A DNA stretch of 64,000 bases from Durusdinium trenchii (lineage: Eukaryota > Sar > Dinophyceae > Suessiales > Symbiodiniaceae), in the NCBI GenBank assembly GCA_963970005.1, contig CAXAMN010026761.1, positions 560,988-624,987 on the forward strand, given 5' to 3'. Shown here one piece after another: positions 34,571-48,563 of the stretch (positions are counted from its first letter, which is position 1; every line of letters starts with the position of its first letter). Made by a program: the position numbers and the translations under genes. A model generated the notes under the pieces. It saw only the letters and a program-made list of their open reading frames with translations. It searched no databases and had not been told where the DNA came from.

Positions 34571-34794
34571 TTGACCCGAATGGTGGGTTTGACGGTTTGA
34601 CCCTTGAAACCTCTTCTTCACCACGCCCCATGTATATAGCCTTCTAGAGTTGGAACTCCACCCACTCCCGGTCCGAATGGACGCCGTCAACCGGTGGGCT
34701 TTACACCCATGCTGGCACTTGATCCGACTGTGGCCACCTCTGCGGCCGATGCACGGCGCGATGTGTTCCAACAGGATGATGGAAGACCAGGAAA

Positions 34795-34827
34795 AAGAAC
34801 GCAGCCGCTGACAGCGGCTGCGTTCTT
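34795..34827. repeat. Perfect 33-bp palindrome
   Basis: 34795-34810 (AAGAACGCAGCCGCTG) and 34812-34827 are exact reverse complements with a one-base centre. It could form a cruciform or hairpin. It lies within non-coding sequence. Confidence 0.9.
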
Positions 34828-36902
34828 GTTGCAGCCGGTGCTTTTCGAAGCACCACGAACATCCACGAACCGATTTTGGAAGGACTGCGGAGGTGCTGTT
34901 GAGCGTCCCAGAGGAGGGCGATGCTGTTGAGACCCCTAGATGGGAGGCGCAAATGCGGCATCCCGTCCGAAAGGACCGGTGTGGCACCCCGGCACCTCCA
35001 CATGGAACTGCTGCAAGATGTCAAGAGATGTCAAGATCTCGGAAAAAAATAAAGGCTAGGCCGCGACTAGGCTAAACCCGCTTCAATCCTGCCAGGTCGC
35101 GGGGTTCTTATCAATCTTCTCTGTGCTCGGCACCGCTGCGCCAGTGCCTACCAGAGTGCGTGGGTGGTTGGTCTCTGTGTGTGCGCGCGTGGGGATGGAT
35201 GAAGTCTGTTCAAATCTTGCACTACTTAGTTAGCTTTCATGTGCCAGTGGAAGAAAAGAACACCTCACCGGTTTCATCCGGTTTCTTGGAGTTTTTGTTG
35301 GGGCTTTTGTTGTCAGTTCGGCGACGGGGACTGTGGAAAGAATATGAAGGAATCGGGTGAAGGGACCTCCATGAACCAGTGTACACGATCTTTCGTTGGA
35401 TGTTTCTGTCAGGAAATCCCTGCAAATCAGAAAGCCTTTCTGGCAGGTCCAAAGGTCCTAAAGGTGAGCCCCCCAAACAGAAATCAAAAAAATAGAGCAC
35501 ATACCTGGACCATCCTGTCGGGGTGCCCTGTCTAGAAGCCTAGGCCGGTAGAGTGGGGTAGTCCAGCCAGGACACCCCGATGGTCCAATGGTCCTGGTAG
35601 ATATATAGCAAAATTCCACCAAATGGATCGAAGCCTGGCAGCTTAAAGGATCGAAGCCCAGCTCCTGCAGCTTTTTGGTGACACTTGGAGATACGAGTAC
35701 AAGGGTTGGCACTCTCTGTACAGAAGGGCTCCGCAGAGAAATCACGCTCTCTGAGCTACATCACGCTCTCTGTACAGGCTCAGGAAGGGGAAGTCTTAAA
35801 TAACATGTTGCTCCGGTGAGTTGAAACGGCAGGAAGAAGGTCAGAAGGACCTATCAAAAATCAAAAATGGAACCCAACAGAACCGATACTTAGGTATGGT
35901 AGAGCTCCTTTCAAACAAACACCTATGCCTATAGTGTTCAATGACTTTTGGGGGTTTGAGATTGCCCCGTTTGCACCCACCGCAGCACATTAGCTGGCAA
36001 AACCCTAAGCATGGCATCTTCAATGTCGATCGCGAAGCGCTCGCGGCATCCGCAGCCAGGATTTCATGGCTTGACGGAACTGCTCGGCTTTCGAGAGCTT
36101 TTGGGGCTCGTTCGTGGCCTTGGGCGTCGGACGGGGTGTCCGTCGGACGGATTGAGAGAACCCGAAAGAGCGAAGCAAGCCTGCCAAGACCATCTTAAAC
36201 ATGGTTGACCTGGTGTTGTAGAGCCAAATCCTTTATAGTACAACGGTTCTTTGGGAGCCAGACCATTAAAACAATGGTTGGCCAGGAAGCCGAGTCTGAG
36301 TCTGTCGAGGGTTGGGTGTTGGGCCCGAGTACAGGTCGAACAATTGGTGATCTGGCAGTGAGGGTGCTGGTAGATGTGTTCTCCCGAGCTTCTACTTATG
36401 GCAAATGCCAGTTGCGAATGCAGCTCCAGGTGTTTCACTACCCTCACTTCTCACTCCTCGAACCAAGGTGCGGTACTAGGCACAGTGTCCACCGGAGGCA
36501 GATCCGTGATCTGCCCCAGATATTCGACCTGACGGTGGATTGCCATCAAGTGGTTGGGATACCGGGCCATAAGTTCGGGAGCTTAAGTGAATATCAAGAT
36601 CGACTTGGCTTCTCCCCCAACAAGGAAGATTCGGTAGACTCAGTCGACTCATATCAACAATCATGGTGAAAGGGTAGGCTGTCAGACCTGCTTCACAACT
36701 TCACAGCGCTGACCTCTCGCTTTCCATACAGTGAATGTCGTGCCGTTGACCCTCTGGAGCCCTCAAGGGTAGGGCTGATACTCACGTTTTGGAACGACCC
36801 AAAAAAGCCAGCTCTCCCAGTCTAGCTCGTCTCAACCTGAGAGTATTGCTTGGAAAAAACTTTAAACGCGTCCTCGCAGACCCTCTTTCAGAGTGCTTGA
36901 AG

Positions 36903-36947
36903 TCATTGCCGCTCAGCCACGAAGTCATCAATCGAGATCTGCCCGTC
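36903..36947 (-). CDS. CDPK terminal exon, second half of EF-hand 4
   Basis: After acceptor CGCGCAG it reads DGQISIDDFVAERQ and stops. Joined to the exon near 37.7 kb (EIFKEADLDK, just before GAGAAG), it makes the loop D-L-D-K-D-G-Q-I-S-I-D-D, a textbook EF-hand with Asp at 1, 3, 5 and 12. A second copy of the acceptor region (GCAGGACGGGCAGATCT) lies about 30 bp upstream at 36960-36986, in front of the used site. The duplicate would shift the frame if used. Confidence 0.85.
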   Translation of the reverse strand, partial: DGQISIDDFVAERQ

Positions 36948-39900
36948 CTGCGCGTTACAAAAGCGCAGATCTGCCCGTCCTGCATCCCCAACCCACCGTG
37001 TCAAAAGCGGTGCCTCAAACGCGCAGAACAAAAACCGGCTCCTGAAAGGCGCCCTCCACCCGTCACGGGACGCGTTGCACCGACAAGGAACGACCCAACT
37101 GGCCAACTGGCCGGGTCCTTTACCGAAGTATTTGCGCCAAATACCAGCGCATGGCAGCACAACCAAAAAGGACTAACGATGGACTAACACACCCCGGAAA
37201 GTCCAAGACGGTTCTTAAAATGCTACTTATATAAGGTGCTCCGAAAAGGAATTGTTCTCTACTTACGACTTGTGCTTACTTAATGAACTTTATGTATCCT
37301 CAATAGTGGAAGTTCCCAAAGAATGCACATCCCTACCGTATGCCCTGGCCCTCCAAGACTATTTCAATATGGTTGAGCTAGTTTCGTGGTGTAAAATCCT
37401 TAGTAAAACAGTTGCTGTTCAGTAAATAGTAAAAACTCATAAAACAGTGATGGTTGGAATGCCAGGATACAATATGGGTCGCTATTTCTAGTAGAGCAAT
37501 GCTCATTGTTGATGGAAGATACCCAAACAGGCCTTGCAAACAAAATATGGCACTGGAGACTGGAGAATTAGAAGGGACATGCCATGCACCCCAATCTTTG
37601 AGATGACAGATCTCTTGCTTCAACACGGTGTCGACGCCGTTGATTTCCACAAAAGCAGCCCAGTGCGTCTCTTTTGAAACAGGTCCGACACAAAGATCCC
37701 TTCTCCTTGTCCAAGTCTGCCTCTTTGAAGATCTCCGAGACATCCATGTCCTTCCCGAGCACCTGGTCGGTCTGGGGCTACGCGGGCTACGCTGGTCGAA
37801 GAGGCTGGATCACAAAAGTGTGATGGATCCCACGTTGGTGTCAGCCACAGACGAAACGACCTGAACCTCGGGTGTTGTTCATCGTCCTCTCTCGACGAGG
37901 TGACGAGAGAGAGTCCGAGACTTGCTTAAAGGGGATTGACCCTCCACCATCTATTTGGTGCATGGTAACTATTGTGATGCACAATGCACACAAAGAAGAG
38001 GATGTTGCCGGTATGCATATCCATCGATACCAGTTGATGTAGTTGGATATGTTGCTTTGTTGCTTCCTCAGCTTCCTCTTCTAGCTTAAGAAGGCCACCG
38101 ACTAGAGCAGCATCTCCTTGAACATGGGCACTACTAGACATACTTCATCAATTTGGTGATCCACTCTTTGTGATACAAAATCTATATACCAGCACCCTCC
38201 TGGCCAGGCTGTTAGTTGAGGGTTGTTGGACCCTAACAGGTCTCAATTGGTGACCTGTCCGAGGGTCCTGGTATATACACAAGTCCTTTTTGCTTGACAT
38301 CATTGGCTGACTCGTCGTCGGACATCTGTCCATATGGGCTGGATTCCGGAAACGATGATCAACGGATTCTTCCTGGACCCTCGATTAATCATCCAAATAC
38401 ACTCCAAGTACCAGCACCCGACTCTACAGGTCACCAATTGAGACCTGTTAGGGTCCAGCAACCCTCAACTAACAGCCTGGCCAGGAGGGTGCTGGTATGG
38501 GATCAAATGCCTACATTGACCCCTTTCTTTACGCACATCGATCGGTGCCAGTCCTATGGAGTGTCTGGGGCCGTACCTCTTTTGTTTCGGGTCATAGTCC
38601 ATGGTCCCGGACGTTCGAGAGATCCACTAATGCAAAGCAGCAATGTCAGCAACTAATTGAATCAACATATCGCAAACACATCCAATCGTTCAGTCCTCTT
38701 GCACGCACGCACAACACCGTTTCCTTCCTTCCCAGAAAAAGCCGCCCTGATGTGATCCGCCCACCGCACCGGCGATGTGCGCCTCACTCAAGACTTCGGG
38801 AGTCACGTACCCGGAGCCCTCTTTGTCGAAGTGACGAAAGGCACACCGCACGATGTCCTGGGAAGGAAAAACACCGCGACCTCGTCCGAGCTCGGGTCGA
38901 CCTCCGCACCGCCCGGTTTATGCGCCCCGGCCGTGAACCGAGTGAACCGAGGGGGTCGAACCGAGGGTCTCTGCAAAGTCCTTGTACTCTACAAGCTCAT
39001 TGAGTGCCTCATCTCCCACTTGATCTCCCAGGTCTCCAAGCTTTTCGACTCGTCACGGAATCCGCTCCCCGAGGTTGGCCCAGAATCCACCACAGCACCG
39101 GCTTTTCCGTTGGGTGAGGTTATGATTGGGACAAGAAGATGAGTCTATGGTGATTCAGGCTTATTAAATTGAATGGTTCTTGGAATTCTAAGGTAAATAA
39201 ATAGGTATCTCTAAGGGCCCAGAATCCGCCAACTGCAGTTCACTCCCTGCAGTGTTCACTCCCTGCATCTCACGAGATCGTTCTGTCCTCGTGATCGTCC
39301 AGCTCGCAGGCCATCATGGCGGCTAAGAACTCGGTGTAGTGAATCTCCTGGGGTGCCCAATGGGTCCAATGGAGGTGCTTTCAGAACGCAACCCACACAA
39401 AAGAAGCACCCGGACCCCAGTCACAAAGACTTGCTTTAAAAAAAGAGAACGGTGCTCAGGGAAAGTTGCCTGAACACTTCACTAAAGGAAACACATTTAA
39501 GCAACCTCTTTACACTTCGACCTCTTTTCGTATTTGGTAACCCTGACGACGAGTCCTCTCACCTCGCTGTTCCTGTGGACCAGTCCTCTGGCAAGATGTT
39601 GGAGATCAGCGTCAAGTCCTCACACACCGGGAGTGGACTTGTGAGTGGATGATGGAGAATGAACATGCCTCAGCCTCAGGCAGTAACAATAATCGGAGGG
39701 AAAAGAGATGAAAAGAGAATATCCTCAAGTAGGTCATGTTAGATTTAGATCAGAAATGAAAGAATACTATAGAACCTCCGACAGCAGAATAGAGCTGGCC
39801 CCGTTTAGAAAAGCGCCCCTCTTTGAATCCTGTTTATTGAGACCTGGATCAGCGGAAGTCGGAAGAATCCTAGTCTCGATGGCTACACTTGAGGGAAGAA

Positions 39901-42900
39901 ACTGGATGAATTTGGGAGGAAAAAAACCATACCTAGATCTTCCAACTATGCAAACTTCTGATCAATTCTGCATGAAAAACATCGACCACACCGACCTTTT
40001 CCGGCCGATTTCCACTGCAGAGTTGTCTGCTTCGTCGGAAGCAAGTGAAGCCTTCAAGCGCTCTCCTATTGCCCGTGAAGCCTTCAAACAGGATGACTTG
40101 GCGGTCATGACTGAAGATGCCCCTCTCGCCCACGGCTCTCCTCCTCGTGCTCTTTGGGAATCCGGGCGCTCAAGTACGCCTGCAATTGAGAAATTCGACC
40201 TAGAAATGGATGTTCAAAAAAGCCTCTTCTTGGTGGTGAAAAGCGTCTAAGAGAGACTAATTTGGGAATCCTTAATGGAGAACGTCTGGATCCCTGACCA
40301 GGAGTTGGTGCTTTGAACACGAGGCTGCGGTCCCACGCTTTGTGGCGAGGAGATATATATATATAAGCTTTGGCATTGAACAATATATGAAGCCTTTTTG
40401 ATAAGGACTGGAAATCGTTTGACACTTTGATCAGACACTCAGACACTCCCTTTTGATATGCCACATTCAACTCTTTTGTGTGATGCTCACAATGCTCCTA
40501 TCATTGCCCAAAGAAGCTGATGACGCCACCAGTGCACCTCCAACTGGCTCTTCTCAATGACGCCTCGGCCATCCTTGCCATCCTTTCCAGCGCTGAGGTC
40601 AATGAAGACCTCGGCTTTAACACCACGACGTTCCTCGGTTTTCCGCCCAACGTGCTACGGAAGCATCGGGCGTTTCAGCATGGATCAGCAAGTCCGCATC
40701 GGACAGTCGGAGCGGTCTGAGGCTCCAGGCTCCTCGCAGTCTCCTTCGCTCGGAGAGACTCAGAGACCAGGCCATCGCTTTCAAGCAGGCCCTGGCTGGG
40801 GCGGGTGCGAGTGCTGTGGCTCTCTGAACCCCTTGGTGCTCGTGCCCAGATAGAACACGTCTTCAAGATGCTGTGGTTCAAGTGTTCACCAAATTCATGG
40901 CCGGAGATTGCCAGACCCGCTAGCCCTTGAAACCCCTGGGTCCCTGGGTCCCTCAAAGCCTAGCAATTTGAGACCCCAATCCGTATGATCCATATGAGGG
41001 TCTGATTCCTCCATGTCAGGGTCCATGAACGTCTGGGTTGGTCTTGGGACCTTGGGGCTTCATGCGGTGTTCACCTGGCGACCCTTAGTCCTAGCACCCC
41101 ATATCGCACTGCCCTGGGCCCAAATGGTCTGCTAAAAACCAACATGTCTGGACCCATCTTAACGCAGGAATCGGACCCTTTCGGGTCACCCTTTCAGGTC
41201 AGAGTCCGTGTGGGGCTTCTCACCTGGCTCGCCAAAAAGGTGGGCCTCTCAGCAGTCCACCGGTCCGGCACGTCAGTACCGTCAGACGCACGCACGCTTG
41301 GCACGCCAATGGCCAAGCTCAAGCGACCCGAGACGCCGAAGAAAGCGCGTGGCTCCGGCCTCTGAAAGCGCGTGGCGCGGGCGATGTTGCGGAAGCCGGT
41401 GACCACCGAAGTACCGCACACCTTGCGAGGCAGAGAGGCGTAGAAAGGTGTGCACTAGTGTTCAAAGCAGTTTGGAAGGGCTACAAGTATCTTAGGTGAT
41501 TTGGAGCCTCCACACTTGGACGTCGGGAACCCTCTTTGATCTAGAACCCTGGAGTTTTAGGAAAAGGGTACTGCAACCAGCAGATACATCGTACCAATGC
41601 TGCAGGATTTGAGAGCTCCAATTCAGGAAGGGGTGGGATGGGCAGTATAATCCATCGTCTGAACCGAGATCACAGCTCACAAGCTGTGATGCGCACAGAT
41701 TCGGAATGTCTTGGTCCGGTGGCTGTTCTGGTGGTCTGGTGGTTTCAATCTTCTTTGAGACTTGAAAAAATACCAAACAAGACTCGATACATGTCGGTTG
41801 TAGAGAGTCTGTCATCTAGCACAGTGCTAAAATCTCTTGATCTCTTCCCCACTTGGCCACGACCTCTCACTCGGCGTCTCCACCCCGCCAAAAAAACGCC
41901 TTCTCCGCCAAGTTCTTCGCCGACAAGATCCAGGGATGGCACAGGGCCTCTTCCGCGGTCAAGCGCTTGGAAGGGTCCAGCACCAAGAGATGATCCACAA
42001 AGTCCCTGGCCTCCTGAGAACAGGAGAGACTACAGAGACTCCTCGGATCGATTGTGTTTTTTTTTCACTAAGCAGTAGTGTTACACTCTGACGAACACAT
42101 CATATAGAAGTGAATGGCACCCCTTGTTGGTAGAGGAAGGTAGTCTTCCAAGGGATCATGCCATCCACTTCCATGTGATGTGTTCGTCAGAGTGTACCTT
42201 CGCATACCAAGTGCGTCGCGCGTTCTGGGGCAGCCATTGACCCTCGCCCCCATAGGTGTAGAGTGAGTTTTAGTTTGAGAGTCTACACCCCCCCATCAGG
42301 TTGGTAGCCGAGAACATCCAAGCCGAGCAAGCCAACGTGCCCTCCATGTGCTTCAACACCCAATCCACCCGCCAACGCGTGGAGGTTAAAGAAGCAGATT
42401 GGATTAAAGAAACAGTGCTATAATGGGCTATATAGGCTATAAGTATACAGTTGTGAAGTAAATATCCCACGGAACCATGTCACCCCTTGTGATCACATCT
42501 GGCCAAGCAAATCCTGGGCCAATGAAGAGGGGCCCAATCTCACCTTGGCGACCTTGAAGCGCAGGCTTTTCCAAGCGTAGTTGCCCTTCCTCACCGCACC
42601 CATTCGGCCGTGCAGGGGCGAAACCGACCGGCAGGCAGGGTGCGAAACGTGCGAAACAACACGCCGTGGGTGAGAAGAACTCGATGTGGGAGCCCTGGAA
42701 GAGTCGACTCCACCATGAAGAGTCGACCAACGAGTCCTACGCAAGAATCCTGCACCGGATTCATACACCTCTGACCCCTCCAACTCATCCGGACTCCTTA
42801 CTGTCCCAAGCTCGAACTCAGACCGACTTCTCCCCAGGCTCGTCGGCTCAGTTTTTGGAAACGGCCCCCAGGGACCTGGAGTCAGTCCCCAAAGGAAAAC

Positions 42901-45900
42901 GGCACTCGATTCGATCCCAAAACATGTGTTGCACCCACCAGCCTTTCGGCCGTGGTATGTGATTTCTCAAGAATAACAATTCCCTGGGAGTCCAACAACT
43001 ATTGCTTTAATGGTCTTTACAAAAGAACTATTTTTTGACTAAGGGTTTTAGACTGCAAAAACAGGTCAACCATTCTTTTCACGGTCTTTGAAGGCTAGCG
43101 TGTGTATATATTTATTTATGCCCGTCCAACAAGTCCAATGATGACTGGCCCCACCAAGTCGTACAGGAAGTTCCTTTTCGGGTCATCGGGTCAGTTTGTT
43201 TAAATGGTCTTAGACTCCCAGGATATTGAGTCGCTTCGGGTCATGTTTCATTAGAAACCCTCGATAACCCGTTTCGAGGTTGACATAAAATATCTCCCTT
43301 CCGGATCCCTGCGACTAGTCAACAATCACTGCCGACTGCCGACTCTGCCGACTGCCGACTCTCCAGTCTCCCAACATGGCCAGGTTTCATGATCGCTGTG
43401 GCCACTTCCACATCTGTCCTGCCTAGAAATGGCATATCACCGGTCCTCAATGTTGCAAGTCCGAAGCAACATTGAAGAACGCTCGCGCGTTCGCCGGTGG
43501 CATGAGATGCATGAGCTTCTCGTCCGAGTTGCTCCAGGAGTTGGTTCAGGAGTCAGGGTGTCTTGATGTTCTGCTAGTGATGAGCCAAAAGTTTGGGAAG
43601 TGCTCCAAAACGAAAAGGGAAATCGACCAGCACCACGGATTCCGGGTGTCCATTAATAGTCCCGAAAAGAGGTCTTTCGGGGTGTGAATTCACCGGTCCA
43701 GGGACAAACAACAATGAGATCCACATCTCTTGCTTCCCAACTCGAGGCTTCCAAACCGCTCAAAACCTGCTTTCGCACCCCACCCTACCGGCCACCTCAG
43801 CCCACCGGCAGCGCGGCTTGAGGCGGCCGTACCGCGAGACGAGTCTCGCCGAGTCCGTCGAGCTGCGGCCGAGAGACAGCAAGACGAAGACGATCACTCC
43901 TAAACTCCACATATCGCAGGAGCCACCGGAATATCTCTTCTTCAAGACCTCTCCAGCTTCCGGTGAAGACAACAATTGTCTGAGTTTCAAACAACCGAGT
44001 TAAGTCGTTGCTAGAACGTCGGGGTGTTTCAATGCATTTCACCCCACGTTCGGAACAGGATTTTCTTGGACACTGCGAAAGATGAATGGAAGCCACAACT
44101 CGTCGAAAACGCGGTGTTTCTCACGAAGGTTCTTCCATGTTCTTCCTCACAAACCACCACTTTGATCTCTTTAGCCACATGTCACACACGATCTCAGCTA
44201 TAGTCGTCCAGCTTTGATGCTCATCTTCCCCACCTCAGGTGCCACGTAGTTCACCGTGCCGAGCGCTTCCTTCATGTGCTTCCTGAAGCGAGGGAAGCAG
44301 GCTCGCAGGTTTCTGGGGTTCGTCGCAGGTTTTGGAGTCCAAGTAGATCGAGCGAGTTGATGGCCAAGTTCAGAATGGCGTTTCGAAGTTTCGACTGAGA
44401 AAACAGTTTTGACGTCAAGTCACTTCATGCAGAAGAACTTGCTAAAGCCAAAGTCGATCAGCTTCAGAAAGTCACTGTCCCGAAAATCGTACAAAAAGTT
44501 CTCGAGCCTGGGGTCGAAGGCATGTCTCCCAGTGATGTCTCCCAGTGATGTCCGTACGAACGGGAAGAATCGAGGGGTCGGTGCCAGGTACCATTCACCG
44601 AACTTTGTTGTACACCACCGTGGGTATCCCCTCTATTGATCCACCAAGGGCGAACCAAGGGAGTTACAAACGGGAGCCCAACGAAAGCCACCAGTGGCCA
44701 ACCTCTGGAGTTCCTTTTTGGCGTTCGAACGAGGCTTCAAACGCCAGTGACCCTACCTTTTTGGCGTTCACCGCCTGACCTCAACCCATGCAGCGACGAA
44801 GCACCCGGCCCCGCCGGAGCGGTGAAGCACCGCGGTGCCGGTGCCGGTGCCGAGCGGTTTGAAGCACCCAAAAGCCATGGGGTCTCGACGAAGCGGATGG
44901 CATGGATGGCCAGTCATGGAACGGGGAGAATGGTTTTTGTTGTTTCCCTTGGACTGAATACGTCTAAAAAGCAAACAAAAAGAAACAAAGGACATTATGA
45001 TACCCAAATACGAATCGATGGAGCTACCTACGTTACATGGTTGCTTTAACTATTCTTAGTCTTGAAGGTGCTTCCTCCATCTGCTCAGCTGATCTCTGAG
45101 GAAAAGCATCTGAAGCATCTGCAGAGCGCGCCGAGCTTGGAGACAACAAGACTGAACCGATGTGGGCCATGGGCACGAAAGAACCACGGTCGGTGAACCT
45201 ACCGAGGGAATTCCTCCACAGCCAGACGTGAGAATCGCACACCGAGGTCCCGGTGCGGCCCAGGCACTTCAAGTCACGATGCACCACCCCAGAGAAATGG
45301 ATATATGAAATCGCCTCACTGGATGTCTCGGTGTCGCGGCATCCGGTGAAGGAATGGCTACTTTAGAAAGCAAAATATGGGAAGAATCTAGACACGTGAT
45401 TAGACAATAGCGTCAAAGAAACTCAGGCAACACAGGCCAGTTCTTTCCTCTTTGTGCGTCAGAACCCCTGCCAGAAGACATCTGGTCAGCAAGAGTTCAC
45501 CAGGCAACAGAGCACTTTCTTCCATATAACTCCCTACCAACAACGGGAGTTTCCACATGATTTTCCCCTGGAGCCCTGCTCTTTCACCACCCTTCCCTCC
45601 ACCCGACCCCCGCCGTGCCACGGCCCCCAGCACCCACGGCCCTTCCGCCGCGGCACCTGCAGCATGTGCCACGTGGCCAGCGCCGCTTGACGTCCCGTCT
45701 GCCCCGCGAGCGTCACGCGATCGTACAGCTCACCACCTGGTGGAAGATACCCGAGGGAGTGGGGTTGCGAGTTCGTGGTGGTTCAGTCCGCTGGTGAAAA
45801 AGATGGATGAAAAAGACACCACAAGAGGTGGATCACCCACATTGATGACGAAGATTTTGAGGGTTTTTTTATCCGGGAAGGTGCTGTTGTGACGCTCTTC

Positions 45901-46686
45901 CACATCATTCAAGAAGTCCAAGAAGTACTCGGCAGCTGCAGTCTTGCCAAATCAGTGTTAGGCTAGTGGAATTCATTCATCCTTAAGAATCCTTGGACTC
46001 TTCATGGCAGGGGTCGAACCTTCTCCCTCTTCGGGGTCCGCTCCAATCGGGGCGAAGACACACCTGCTCCACTTGCATTAGCCCCGAAACCCAGGAACCG
46101 CCCAGCAAAACCGAGAGGTGCAGCGCCGCCCCCAAAAAAGCCTAACCCCCTGTGGGACGCGTGATAAGCTGCGCAGAAGAAGCGGGGAGTGTTGTGGCCC
46201 AGCCTTCCATGCATTCCATGACCAAGCTCAGGACCTTTTCGCTCTCATAGACCTCACCGACGGGTCTGGCGAGTTTGAGTGGAGACGGCCGGTGTTGGCC
46301 CGAAAAGAAGGGAAACCAAAGAGGATCAAAATCGGGGTGTGGTGGAAAGGCCGTGCGAAGAATGCGAAGCAGTAAGTAGGTCCAATGTTTAAAATGTTGG
46401 AAGTCTTGTAGAAATGAAAATGATCCGGGTACCCCCAAGCATGGGTGTCTTAGTTGGCCGGGCGCTGCATGCGCGGCCCTGGGAATTCCTTGCATGTGTT
46501 TAATACACTGGTCATCGGTTTTCCTAACATTGTCATCAGTTTTCAAAACATAGCGTTGTCATCGGTTTCAAAACATTGTCATCGGACCATGAGATATATA
46601 AGGTTGGGTAGGGTCTGAGATTAAGGTTGGGTGGGGTCGGGTAGCATTTTCATCGGCTTTCACCACCACAACAACAACAACAACAA

Positions 46687-46727
<41 letters not shown>

Positions 46728-48406
46728 GTTTCATGACATTGTCCTCAACTTCAACTCATCCCATGAGTCATTGTTGTCGTCTTAGACCCTGCATCCAATC
46801 ATGGTGATTGTTAGTGGACATGCATCATGTGTACATCTTCCTGTCCTCTGTTCATCTCTCACGTTTCGTCTTGGTTTTTCCCAGAACTTCCTTGGGCTGT
46901 TTCAAACGTTTTGGGAGGACGTGAAGAACCTGATGAACCGGGGGCTGCCGTTGACAGACGTGGCGCAGACAGACGTTTGGGACGGCCGCACCGCTTTTGG
47001 TCCTTCTTTCGTTGAATGTCAAGACACACCCAAATGATCCCCCTTGGAATTCAGCCGAAAACACCTGGAGTCCAAAAGGAATTGCTCTGGTGAATTGGTG
47101 GCCGCTTGGGTGAAAACCACATGGACAAGATCGATCACGAGACCACAGAAGACCCTGGAAGGGACCGATTTGGACAGATGTTTCTGGGTCTCACGAAGCA
47201 GTGTCCAGGACCTTCCCATACTTCCATGGTGCCCGGCAAGAATCTGGGCCCTTCTCCAATGGAAAGGGTTTTTCTTGCGGAGCGGATCCCCCTGCGAAGA
47301 GGGAGCTTCGTCCGTCCCCTGCCGTGGTTGGCATCGTTGGAACGGGCTACGGCCATTCAAATCTCCTAGAAGGTCACCTCTCAATCCTCTTGGTTTCCAA
47401 CCATTTCTTCCCCATGAACCCGATCTCGCTCGCTCGGCCAGGGTGATGACCGGGCGATGACCCGTTTTGGGGCGGTGAATGGAGTCCGAGAGCCACGAGA
47501 CACGGCCGTCCCCGACCTCTCGTGGAGTCTGGGACGCCCAGACCATCCATCTATGGAGTAAGTATAAGTTATAAGTTAATATATTGGGTCCATCCGATTA
47601 CCAGTAGCAGTGGATGATGATGGTTAGGCCTTGTTCAAAAAAATGTGATTTGCTTGTTTACACTCTGTCACTGGTAAGTTCGGACAGACCCAAGTTACCT
47701 TTACCCATGAAAATGGCCCAGGTAATAGGACAGGTCACTATTCGAGTTTGATGGTCTGAGATGCCTCATCCATCCTCATCCCCTCCACTCAGCCATAGAG
47801 CATAGTGGAGCCGAGCAATGTGTGGATGGTCCAACGTCAGAAAGACTTCCAGCTCTGCTTCCAGCCGATGCCTGGGGATGGTCATTCGGACGTTCGGTGA
47901 ATGGTCGTGGGAAGCACTCGCATGGACCATGGGGTCCGTGGTGGTGAAACACCACCCTGTTCGTAAATGGAAATCGTCTTCCAAGGTAACCAATTTATCC
48001 AAAGGTATACAAGGCAAAGGTCCATGCCATCCTCTGGGAGTCCAACAAGCCTGGTTTCAAGAGTTTGTACAAAAGAACTTGTGTTTTTTGTATAATATTA
48101 TATACAGTAAGGATTTTAGACTACAAAAACAGGTCAACCATTCATTTACAATAATGGTCTTTGAGTCTTTGAAGGCTAGGACATCCACTCCCATGTTCGT
48201 CAGTCGGAGGGCATCAAACCAACTCACTCACACCTCCTCGCAGCGACAGTCTCACTTCCTTCGCAAATAGAAAGCCTTCAGCCTAGCCTAGAAGCTGCTT
48301 CTATCCCAAATTGAACATAGGAAAACGACGGAAAATGTATGTCGGCCCTTCATCAAGCCAAACCCTAGCCTTCCAAGAAAATCCCTGGGCCTTCGGGGCG
48401 AGACTC

Positions 48407-48453
<47 letters not shown>

Positions 48454-48464
48454 NNNNNNNNNNC

Positions 48465-48509
<45 letters not shown>

Positions 48510-48520
48510 GCCTGCCTGGC

Positions 48521-48563
<43 letters not shown>

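Larger units (their letters stand above)
32940..36895. other. Intergenic region with small repeats
   Basis: There is no convincing exon. 32943-33479 is open on plus for 178 codons and GC-rich, but shows no domain and no splice support. Copies of the AATGGTTGACCTGG repeat lie at about 33445-33545, 34471-34570 and 36196-36280, and a perfect palindrome lies at 34795-34827. Repeated CTGGGAAGT/CTGGGATACC words occur at 33100-33145. Confidence 0.4.

Noticed and set aside
46801-47037. Plus-strand open frame reading NFLGLFQTFWEDVKNLMNRG
   Set aside because: It lies in a CDPK intron on the opposite strand with no splice signals or recognised domain; chance cannot be excluded.
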